DNA of 11,419 nucleotides, taken from Acidimicrobiales bacterium (lineage in GTDB: Bacteria > Actinomycetota > Acidimicrobiia > Acidimicrobiales > Poriferisodalaceae). Numbering within the stretch: the stretch's first letter is position 1; each line of letters starts with the position of its first letter. Location of the stretch: contig JASMKJ010000590.1 in the NCBI GenBank assembly GCA_030749275.1, positions 1 through 11,419 of the forward strand, in the 5' to 3' direction. The position numbers and the translations under genes are program-made. Below the pieces are notes generated by a model. The model was not told the DNA's origin. It searched no databases and saw only the letters and a list, made by a program, of their open reading frames with translations. Below are positions 5,754 through 11,419 of this stretch, piece after piece.

Positions 5754-7691
5754 TCAATCCAATTCCGCTTCTTTTCTCCCGATGCGACGTACGACAGCGT
5801 CATATTCCTCCATCAACTGAGCAGCTTGGTCCTTCAACCGGTCATGTTGCTGAGTGAGCGTCGCGACCCGCTTCGGGTCGTCATAGGTCGCACTGTCGGC
5901 CAACTGCCGTTGGATGTCAGCTAACTCATTTTCTGCTTTTTCCCATGCCAGTTCAACCTCGTCTCGTGCTTTTCGGAGTTCACGCGTTGCCTCGCTGAGT
6001 TTGCTTCTGTGACGTGCTTCGTCCTTTCGCGCGTCGCGCTCTCTTCTGTGCGGACTGCCTGAAGCAGCTGCGGATTTGCCTACCCCAGGTGCCAACTGTG
6101 GTGGTTTCAACAAATCCTCGTCGAGGCCGTCATGCCAGGTCGCCGTGCCGTTTCTCACGACAATGAGAGAATCGGCAACACTGCGAATCAGGTACCGATC
6201 GTGAGTGACAAGAATCAGAGTTCCCGGATACGCGTTCAGAGCGTTCTCAAGGTGGTCGCAACTGGGAAGGTCGAGATGGTTAGTTGGTTCGTCGAGGATG
6301 AGAAGATTGACCGGGTTTGCCATCGTTATAGCTAACGCGAGACGGGTCCTTTCTCCGCCTGACAGGTCCCCGATTTTTTGGTCGACTTGAGCGTTTCTGA
6401 AACCGAACCCTCCGAGAACCGTACGAAGATTCCTATCTCCAGGGTCTCCTATAGAAGCAGCGAACTCCTGCAACACCGTTTTGTGGGGATCCAACATTTC
6501 AGTCAAATTCTGGGTAAAGCGTGCATAGTCCACTTTGTTTCCCAGGCGTGCCGTGCCGGAGCCAGCGTCTAGCTCGCCCAGCAACAAACGCAGCAGCGTT
6601 GTTTTTCCCGCACCATTCGGTCCAACCAGCGCTGCTTTCCTCCCTCGTTCGATGACAAAGGAAACATCACGTAGGACTTGCCTATCTTCGTAGGCTGCTA
6701 TTGCTTGATCGAACTCAACGACTACGCGAGATGAGCGCCTTGGTTCAGGAAATTCGAACTTGGCCTTCAGCTCTTTCGAGTCCGGAACTTCGATACGGTC
6801 CACGCGGTTAAGAGCTTTGATTCGGCTTTGAACCTGCTTGGCTTTGCTTGCCTTATAGCGGAACCGTTCAATGAAACGTTCTGTGTCAGCAAACTTACGT
6901 TTTTGGTTTGCAGCTAAAGCTTCCAGCTGAGCTAAACGAACTTCGCGAGCGACGACAAAATCAGAAAAGCTGCCGACGTATTCGTTACTCGAGTATCCGT
7001 CGAGTTCGATCACTCGATTCGCAACACAGTCAATGAAGTCCCTGTCATGGCTTACAAACAAGATGCATCCGGGCCATTCAGAAAGTTGACCTTCTAGCCA
7101 GACAACCGAGTCAACATCTAGGTGGTTGGTCGGTTCATCAAGGATCAGAATGCTCGGTCTTGCCAAGAGCAAACGTGCCAGAGCGACACGCATTTGCCAG
7201 CCACCCGATAGTTCGGCGACGTCACGAGACATGAGATCGGAGTCGAACCCCAAACCAGCGAGCACCCTTTGAGCTTCCGCTTCGATCGTATAGCCACCCA
7301 AATGCTCAAAACGGCTTTGAAGGTCGCCGTACTCTCTCAGGAGATGATCTTGACCGGGTCGCTCATTGCGACCCATTTCTTCCCGTAGTTCGGCGAGGCG
7401 GCCTTCAAGGGCAATTATGTGCGAGGCCCCTCCCAGAGTGGCCTCTAGCGCTGTTCCGACTAATTCGTCCTCTAATGCTTGAGGTAGGTAGCCGATTGAT
7501 GTGTTCGGCGGTCGTTGAACACTCCCCGAATCGGGATCTTGAATCCCGAGAAGAATTTCGATGAGGGTGGTCTTCCCGACACCGTTACTTCCGACGAGTG
7601 CAACTCTTCGCCCCTCCGACAGTTGCATGCTGACATCTCGAAATAGTTGTCGTGATCCCTGTGCTTTGGAGAGAGCGTTAGCGGTGAGCAC
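5754..7691 (-). CDS. ABC-F family ATPase (ribosome-associated type)
   Basis: 645-residue soluble protein with two ATP-binding cassettes and no membrane segments, as in ABC-F proteins that act at the ribosome E site. Cassette 1: Walker A GSNGVGKT (34-41), signature LSGGW (161-165), Walker B ILILDEPTNHLD with Glu186. A charged linker (about 245-315), including RFRYKASKAKQVQSR, corresponds to the P-site tRNA-interaction motif. Cassette 2: Walker A GPNGAGKT (357-364), signature LSGGE (443-447), LLILDEPTNHLD with Glu468. A basic coiled-coil tail (about 548-640) ends the protein, as in Uup and YheS subfamilies; LSGGW in cassette 1 is also seen in YheS. Start is GTG 7691, 11 nt after the MFS stop, without Shine-Dalgarno but with TAGCGT 8 nt upstream. 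Last gene of the minus-strand unit. A housekeeping translation factor is more likely than an antibiotic-resistance protein, but sequence alone cannot exclude the latter. Confidence 0.95.
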   Translation of the reverse strand: MLTANALSKAQGSRQLFRDVSMQLSEGRRVALVGSNGVGKTTLIEILLGIQDPDSGSVQRPPNTSIGYLPQALEDELVGTALEATLGGASHIIALEGRLAELREEMGRNERPGQDHLLREYGDLQSRFEHLGGYTIEAEAQRVLAGLGFDSDLMSRDVAELSGGWQMRVALARLLLARPSILILDEPTNHLDVDSVVWLEGQLSEWPGCILFVSHDRDFIDCVANRVIELDGYSSNEYVGSFSDFVVAREVRLAQLEALAANQKRKFADTERFIERFRYKASKAKQVQSRIKALNRVDRIEVPDSKELKAKFEFPEPRRSSRVVVEFDQAIAAYEDRQVLRDVSFVIERGRKAALVGPNGAGKTTLLRLLLGELDAGSGTARLGNKVDYARFTQNLTEMLDPHKTVLQEFAASIGDPGDRNLRTVLGGFGFRNAQVDQKIGDLSGGERTRLALAITMANPVNLLILDEPTNHLDLPSCDHLENALNAYPGTLILVTHDRYLIRSVADSLIVVRNGTATWHDGLDEDLLKPPQLAPGVGKSAAASGSPHRRERDARKDEARHRSKLSEATRELRKARDEVELAWEKAENELADIQRQLADSATYDDPKRVATLTQQHDRLKDQAAQLMEEYDAVVRRIGRKEAELD

Positions 7692-7699
7692 GTTGGGAC

Positions 7700-7705
7700 A
7701 CGCTA
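7700..7705 (-). promoter_or_regulatory. Putative internal -10 box before the ABC-F gene
   Basis: TAGCGT on the minus strand fits TANNNT and ends 8 nt before the GTG at 7691. Its first three bases are the TAG stop codon of the upstream MFS gene. It could give the ABC-F gene expression independent of the upstream catabolic genes. Confidence 0.35.
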
Positions 7706-8968
7706 GCCAATTTCGAGATCGTCAGGGGATGGAGAACCTGTGGCTTTGTGAGGAGTCTTGACGAAGAGAGCTGAAATTATGGCCACTGCAGGGACTAGTG
7801 CCAAGAGAAGGTTGAGCTCGACGTAGTCCCCGGTCAGCTGAAAACCCAGCGCGACAATCAAAGGACCAACAGCAGACGCCCCGACACCAAAGGCGGTTGC
7901 GACTCCCCGAATTGCTCCAATGTTGTCTGTCCCAAACCACTTCGGATACAACGCGGAAGCTAACGCACGAATCGAACCTCCATTCACGCCCAGTAACAGG
8001 GAGTAAAACGCGGCACCTAAACCCGGTCCAGCCCATGCGTAACTCACATGCGCCCCGAGTAGGGAGGCTTGACAGGAGGTGAGTAAAAAACGCGCCGAAG
8101 CGCGGTCGGTAAGCCATGCCCAAACGAAACCGGACGCAACGGTACCCACCATTTGGGGAACGAAAACTGCTGCAGCTCCGGCTGTCGTCAGACCTGCGGA
8201 TTCCATGAGTGCAAAGTGATGAAAAGTCACCCCAGTGATCAAGGCTGACGAGACAACCATGATGCCTGTCAAAACCCAGAACGCCCTAGTAGCAACCGCT
8301 TCTCTGACGGTGAACTGCTCAGCTCGAGATTTCTCGTCGGTTGAGAGGAAATCTCGTCCATCCGGTCTCTGGCCGAGTGATTCTGGGCGATCTTCCATCC
8401 ACCGCCACGTCGCAGGTACCAACAGAACAAAGATGAAGCCACCGCTAACACCCCATGCCCATCGCCAACCGACCTCATCAATGAGGAAAGTCAACGCGAG
8501 CGGCCCCAAAGACATCAAACCTGCGGACGCGGTCATAGAAATACCGAACGCCAGTCCACGTTTCTCGTCGAACCAGAGAGCAATGCTTGTCTGGCCCACC
8601 AAACTCAACGCGCCTTGACCCAACATGCGGATCCCAACAAACCCGATGATCAACATCCAAAAGTGACGGACTGTCCCCATGTAGGCGACTGCGACGGAGA
8701 AAGCGCTTGCTATCAGAAGCATTGTGTTGCGGACCCCAGTCCGATCTATCCAACGACCAATTGACGGCATGGCAAGTGAACCGGTGACGGTGCCCACTAA
8801 ATACGCGGTCGACAACGACGTAGCGCTTATGGATAAATCAGCGGTTAAGTGGTCGGCGAACGCTGAGACACCAATGGTTTGGCCTGGCAGGGTTAACGAA
8901 ATCGCCAGAGTTGAAAGGCCCAAGAGACCCCAACCTCGGAATGACTCAACTTTCTCGTTTCGATGCAC
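7703..8968 (-). CDS. MFS transporter (monocarboxylate/oxalate-formate antiporter-like)
   Basis: 421-residue major facilitator with about 12 hydrophobic segments. TM1 begins at WGLLGLSTLAISLTLPGQT (about 13-31). The TM2-3 loop carries a well-kept motif A, GRWIDRTGVR (71-80, with Asp75, Arg76 and Arg80), and a second copy, WLTDRASARF, lies in the C-terminal half; a polar loop around PESLGQRPDGRDFLSTDEK separates the halves. The overall wording resembles the branch that includes oxalate/formate and monocarboxylate carriers. Start is GTG 8968, only 4 nt after the hydratase stop, with CAGG about 8 nt upstream, so it is almost certainly co-transcribed with the hydratase. Transport of an organic acid related to the hydratase pathway is a reasonable inference. 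It is not a duplicate of the MFS protein at 732-1994: the N-termini and loops differ. Confidence 0.9.
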   Translation of the reverse strand: MHRNEKVESFRGWGLLGLSTLAISLTLPGQTIGVSAFADHLTADLSISATSLSTAYLVGTVTGSLAMPSIGRWIDRTGVRNTMLLIASAFSVAVAYMGTVRHFWMLIIGFVGIRMLGQGALSLVGQTSIALWFDEKRGLAFGISMTASAGLMSLGPLALTFLIDEVGWRWAWGVSGGFIFVLLVPATWRWMEDRPESLGQRPDGRDFLSTDEKSRAEQFTVREAVATRAFWVLTGIMVVSSALITGVTFHHFALMESAGLTTAGAAAVFVPQMVGTVASGFVWAWLTDRASARFLLTSCQASLLGAHVSYAWAGPGLGAAFYSLLLGVNGGSIRALASALYPKWFGTDNIGAIRGVATAFGVGASAVGPLIVALGFQLTGDYVELNLLLALVPAVAIISALFVKTPHKATGSPSPDDLEIG

Positions 8969-8972
8969 CTAG

Positions 8973-9755
8973 TCAACCTGTCAGGGTCAAAGCCACTGAA
9001 CCTAGATCTCCGCCATCGGTGGTGACGACCTGATTGATTGCTGTCGTGTGCAATCCCGTCGCAGCGCCCGTCGTGACGACACTGCCAGACGGAAGGGTCA
9101 CGCCGCGTCGACTCAAGTGATTACACAACCACGCTAAAGATTCATAAGGGTCGCCGAGCACTTCGATTCCGGTGCCGGAAGCAATCGCGGCGCCATCTAC
9201 CAAGGTGCGAAGCTCATGAGAAACCAAGTCTGGTGCCTCTTCCGGCTTAGAACCCGATCCGAGGACAAGAGCGGTGTGAAGTGCCCCATCGGCCACAAGT
9301 AGTGCAGGATCCACCTCAAAGTTGTTGATGAACCTGGAGCAGACAAGTTCGATAGCCGGATGAACCATTGACACCATTTCGCGGGCGCTAACTCCAGTCA
9401 TGACTGGACCCCCCGGATGAACGGTCACACCAAGCGTGAAAGCAAACTCTGATTCCAAACCTGGTTGATGATGGAATTCAGAGACATCCACACTTGACCC
9501 CGATTCAAACAAAGTCCGTTCGAAAACAGGTCCACAAATTGGGGCTTTTACGCCAAGCTTCGTTTGGCTCGCTGGTCCGGTGGCTCCGACTTTCCATCCA
9601 ACGACAGGAGAGTCGATGAGTTCGCGCAACTGGTCTTGAGCGTCGTAAGCAAGCGAGGCTGATTCAGGGACGGCTACCTCAGAGGAATCCACTGCTTCCA
9701 TCGTTAAACGAGCATGGGCCAACGTAACTGGTAAAGGAAGGGTCACCGTTGCCAC
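8973..9755 (-). CDS. 2-keto-4-pentenoate hydratase-like protein (FAH superfamily)
   Basis: 260-residue member of the hydratase/decarboxylase branch of the fumarylacetoacetate hydrolase superfamily, enzymes that add water to (or decarboxylate) 2-oxo-alkenoates formed in meta-cleavage of aromatic compounds. Landmarks: VGWKVGATGPASQTKLGV (about 52-69), where the lysine sits in the active site; metal ligands Glu101 and Glu103 in LESEFAF; HPAIEL with Glu136; ADGA with Asp156; and the glycine-rich end VVTTGAATG. All expected acidic ligands are present, so an active metal enzyme is likely. Start is GTG 9755, with AGG 5 nt upstream; 26 nt separate it from the S4 gene and 4 nt from the MFS gene. No ring-cleaving dioxygenase of usual length is in the window, so its real substrate is open. 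Fusions or truncation are not seen. Confidence 0.9.
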   Translation of the reverse strand: MATVTLPLPVTLAHARLTMEAVDSSEVAVPESASLAYDAQDQLRELIDSPVVGWKVGATGPASQTKLGVKAPICGPVFERTLFESGSSVDVSEFHHQPGLESEFAFTLGVTVHPGGPVMTGVSAREMVSMVHPAIELVCSRFINNFEVDPALLVADGALHTALVLGSGSKPEEAPDLVSHELRTLVDGAAIASGTGIEVLGDPYESLAWLCNHLSRRGVTLPSGSVVTTGAATGLHTTAINQVVTTDGGDLGSVALTLTG

Positions 9756-9781
9756 GGTACCTGCCGCAGTGAGTGGGGGTA

Positions 9782-10159
9782 TTAACCGCGTCTCAACTTG
9801 TCGATCAGACGCCGGTCTCGTTTCGTGGGTCTTCCTGCGCCGCGATCACGCTGTCCGACCGCAACTACAGGGCTCGCTTCAAGCTTCTTGTCAGGAAGTG
9901 GCGTGTGGTCGATGTAATAGTTCGAGACTAGGGAGGGACCAACTCGCTTCTCCAAGACCTGAACGAGCTCTAGTTCTCGAACACGGGCGCGGAGCTTGAT
10001 GGTCACCCGGTCACCAGGCTTTATCCGCATAGCTGGCTTAGCTGTCGAATTGTTGACTCGTACCGAACCGCGAACACATGCGTCTTTGGCTAATGAACGA
10101 GTTTTGAATACACGTACCGCCCAAAGCCAACGATCTAAACGACACGATCCGGTATTCAC
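9782..10159 (-). CDS. S4-domain RNA-binding protein, Hsp15-like
   Basis: 125-residue basic protein with an N-terminal S4 RNA-binding domain (about residues 7-53: RLDRWLWAVRVFKTRSLAKDAC, then GSVRVNN and KPGDRVTI), the pattern of Hsp15/HslR. In E. coli Hsp15 binds 50S subunits carrying a stalled nascent chain. The C-terminal part is a short beta segment (LELVQVLEKRVG) and a basic tail GRPTKRDRRLIDKLRRG expected to touch rRNA. Start is GTG 10159, 6 nt after the LLM stop; the only upstream purine-rich sequence is a weak GGTTGA about 8 nt away. No other long start fits the S4 domain boundary. Its place between a F420-type oxidoreductase and a hydratase is unusual for a ribosome-related gene. The name hslR is not assigned because orthology was not tested. 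Confidence 0.9.
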   Translation of the reverse strand: MNTGSCRLDRWLWAVRVFKTRSLAKDACVRGSVRVNNSTAKPAMRIKPGDRVTIKLRARVRELELVQVLEKRVGPSLVSNYYIDHTPLPDKKLEASPVVAVGQRDRGAGRPTKRDRRLIDKLRRG

Positions 10160-10165
10160 AATTGA

Positions 10166-11083
10166 TCAACCGATCTGAGAGGCGACATTGGTCATAAAAC
10201 TGCTCAGCGCCTGAAGCCGACCGCTCACTCCGCCTCGCGCGACCGGATCGATCAAAATGTGCGTAACGCCGATCTCCTGAGTCCGGCCGATGGTGTCGAC
10301 CATCTGGTCAACTGAACCACCTATCGATTTCACTGGTTCCATCATCTCATCGGGGTCCAGAAACATCCGAAGCGACAAAGTCACCTCGCCTGGATCTCGG
10401 CCAAGGACTTCGCATTGTTCACGAACTTGACGCCACTCGTCTTTGACAGTTTCGAGTGGCTCAAACGCGGCATGGAAAGCATGGCCGAAGCGGGCAGTTC
10501 TTCGAAACGCTGCGGGGCTGTTGCCACCCACCCATACCGGTACCGGATCTTGAATTGGTTTCGGTTCAAACCGGACCTCGGGAAAAGAATAGAAATCACC
10601 TTCGTAGGAGGGAGTTTCCTCGCGGAACAAGGTCTCGAAAATTTCAAGTTGCTCATCGGATCTCTTGCCCCGGTTGTCCCATGGCATACCGAGAACCTCA
10701 GCTTCTTCGCGCATCCACCCAACACCAACGCCAAGGATCAGACGGCCTTCCGAGACAACATCAATGGTGGCTAATTGCTTGGCTGTTACGACAGGCTGTC
10801 GATAGGGGAGGATCAGAACGGTAAACCCCAAACGGATTTTGTTCGTACATCCAGCAACAAAAAGCAATGTGCCAATGGGGTCGAGCCATCCGAGACCCGC
10901 CGGCGCCGGGAATGACCCATCGCTGCTATATGGATACTTGGAGTCGAACTCTGCAGGCCAGCAAACATGGTCACTAGTCCAGCCTGAATGGATTCCCAAC
11001 TCCTCTGCCGCTTGAACAAAGTTGATCAACGGGTCGCGACCGACGTCACGTCCTAGATGCGGTAAATGCACTCCCCAATCCAT
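10166..11083 (-). CDS. LLM-class F420-dependent oxidoreductase
   Basis: 305-residue luciferase-like monooxygenase-family protein (TIM barrel), of the actinobacterial branch that mostly uses coenzyme F420 for hydride transfer. Features: MDWGVHLPHLG start strand; AEELGIHSGWTSDHV (about 26-40), with the usual Asp-His near the cofactor; IRLGFTVLILPYRQPVVTAKQLATID (83-108); and the glycine-rich cofactor loop EGRLILGVGVGW (112-123), followed by KRSDEQLEIFETLF and VWVGGNSPAAFRR in the second half. Length is normal for the family. Start ATG 11083 lies right at the first barrel strand; there is no proper Shine-Dalgarno, but TATTTT ends 6 nt upstream. First gene of the five-gene minus-strand unit. Substrate unknown; flavin instead of F420 remains possible. 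Confidence 0.94.
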   Translation of the reverse strand: MDWGVHLPHLGRDVGRDPLINFVQAAEELGIHSGWTSDHVCWPAEFDSKYPYSSDGSFPAPAGLGWLDPIGTLLFVAGCTNKIRLGFTVLILPYRQPVVTAKQLATIDVVSEGRLILGVGVGWMREEAEVLGMPWDNRGKRSDEQLEIFETLFREETPSYEGDFYSFPEVRFEPKPIQDPVPVWVGGNSPAAFRRTARFGHAFHAAFEPLETVKDEWRQVREQCEVLGRDPGEVTLSLRMFLDPDEMMEPVKSIGGSVDQMVDTIGRTQEIGVTHILIDPVARGGVSGRLQALSSFMTNVASQIG

Positions 11084-11089
11084 TTCCCC

Positions 11090-11095
11090 AAAATA
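11090..11095 (-). promoter_or_regulatory. Putative -10 box of the LLM operon (leaderless)
   Basis: TATTTT on the minus strand ends 6 nt before ATG 11083, the best TANNNT match of the four proposed here. The GGGGAA between it and the ATG is too close to serve as a normal Shine-Dalgarno. No convincing -35 hexamer is seen 17 nt further upstream. Confidence 0.45.
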
Positions 11096-11235
11096 GGCGT
11101 TTTGAGACTCCTTTGCGATTATGTGACAAGTCAGTTATATGCGGGTATCGAGTTCGTGTTTGGCATCAAAGGCGAATAGCGTGCGCCAAGTCAATTGACG
11201 AATGTTCAGTTGATATACCCGTACAAAAACCTATA

Positions 11236-11242
11236 GAGGGGG
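11236..11242 (+). promoter_or_regulatory. Strong ribosome binding site of the lipoprotein gene
   Basis: GAGGGGG lies 6 nt before ATG 11249. It is the clearest Shine-Dalgarno in the window and fixes the start of the truncated gene. Confidence 0.75.
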
Positions 11243-11248
11243 CTCCAG

Positions 11249-11419
11249 ATGGAGATTCGACGCAATATTTTGCGTCTGCTCGCCCTGCTGTTTGCGTTCG
11301 CACTCGTTGCGGCCGCCTGCGGTAGCAGCGACGACGACTCTTCGAGCAGTTCTAGCGACAGCGCTACGGCTACTGCTGAAGACCATGGTGATGACTCAGA
11401 AGAAGAAGCTGAGGAAGAT
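11249..11419 (+). CDS. Lipoprotein, 5' end only (possible solute-binding protein)
   Basis: 57 residues are visible and the frame is open to the window end. It begins MEIRRNILRLLALLFAFALV, a positively charged n-region followed by a hydrophobic core, and then the lipobox AAAC with Cys24 as the lipid-modified residue. The protein should be exported and anchored on the outer face of the membrane. After the cysteine comes a low-complexity stretch of Ser, Asp, Ala and Glu (residues 26-57, ending EEEAEED), the kind of flexible acidic spacer common in actinobacterial ABC-transporter binding lipoproteins. The functional domain lies beyond the window, so the solute-binding role is a guess from this pattern; a peptidase or other surface lipoprotein would look the same here. 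It is divergent from the LLM operon. Confidence 0.8.
   Translation, partial: MEIRRNILRLLALLFAFALVAAACGSSDDDSSSSSSDSATATAEDHGDDSEEEAEED

Larger units (their letters stand above)
11084..11248. promoter_or_regulatory. Divergent intergenic region with small palindromes
   Basis: This 165-nt region separates the LLM operon from the divergent lipoprotein gene and must hold promoters for both. It contains the inverted repeat TGAC-AA-GTCA (11124-11133), the perfect 10-bp palindrome GTCAATTGAC (11190-11199) and a near copy of its core, TCAGTTGA (11206-11213). These are candidate operator half sites. A possible -10 for the lipoprotein gene is TGATATACC (extended type, 11211-11219), but no clear -35 goes with it. 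Confidence 0.4.

Noticed and set aside
5754..7691. ABC-F gene as an antibiotic-resistance determinant
   Set aside because: The basic C-terminal coiled coil and LSGGW signature resemble Uup/YheS housekeeping types; no resistance-type interdomain features can be claimed from reading alone.
8235..8618. 127-codon open frame on the plus strand inside the second MFS gene
   Set aside because: Antisense to a clear membrane-protein gene; the composition is Ser/Thr/Pro/Arg-rich with no motif.
10415..10824. Two overlapping plus-strand open frames inside the LLM gene
   Set aside because: Both are antisense to a conserved gene and overlap each other; no domain or start signal supports either.
11113..11141. 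TTGCGA-17-TATATG as a sigma70-type promoter for the lipoprotein gene
   Set aside because: Both hexamers match the consensus poorly and lie more than 100 nt from the gene; other equally weak pairs exist in the same region.

Overview
The window (roughly half G+C by eye) looks like a chromosomal segment of a high-coding-density actinobacterium, plausibly of the Acidimicrobiia type. The main support is two proteins of coenzyme F420-associated families: a PPOX-class protein and an LLM-class flavin/F420 oxidoreductase. A FadD19-like acyl-CoA synthetase, frequent GTG/TTG starts, and operon-head genes that lack a Shine-Dalgarno but carry a TANNNT box 6-8 nt before the start also fit. The lineage is inferred from gene content, not measured.

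Layout. (1) 1-3601, plus strand: a tight four-gene unit. It holds the 3' end of an acyl-CoA synthetase, an MFS transporter, a small VOC/glyoxalase-fold enzyme and an alpha/beta hydrolase. Two junctions are TTGA start/stop overlaps and the third is 12 nt, so the unit is probably translationally coupled. It reads as an uptake and activation/degradation module for a carboxylic acid or lipid-like substrate. (2) 3629-4993, minus strand: a PPOX-class F420-associated protein followed by surE (nucleotide phosphatase). (3) 4992-5750, plus strand: a short SbcD/Mre11-like metallophosphoesterase, head-to-head with the PPOX gene; the two ATGs can share one CATG. (4) 5754-11083, minus strand: a five-gene unit in the order LLM oxidoreductase, S4-domain RNA-binding protein, 2-keto-4-pentenoate hydratase-like protein, MFS transporter, ABC-F ATPase. 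Gaps are 4-26 nt. It mixes catabolic enzymes with translation-related proteins. (5) 11084-11248: a divergent regulatory region with two small palindromes. (6) 11249-11419, plus strand: the 5' end of a lipoprotein with a Ser/Asp/Glu-rich stalk, cut off by the window end.

I see no tRNA, rRNA, CRISPR array, insertion sequence, integrase or attachment site. All genes belong to recognisable families. No obviously new defence or mobile system is present. The points that deserve a second look are expression architecture (leaderless-type promoters, shared CATG, start/stop overlaps, near-abutting convergent genes) and the possible substrate of the two catabolic clusters.
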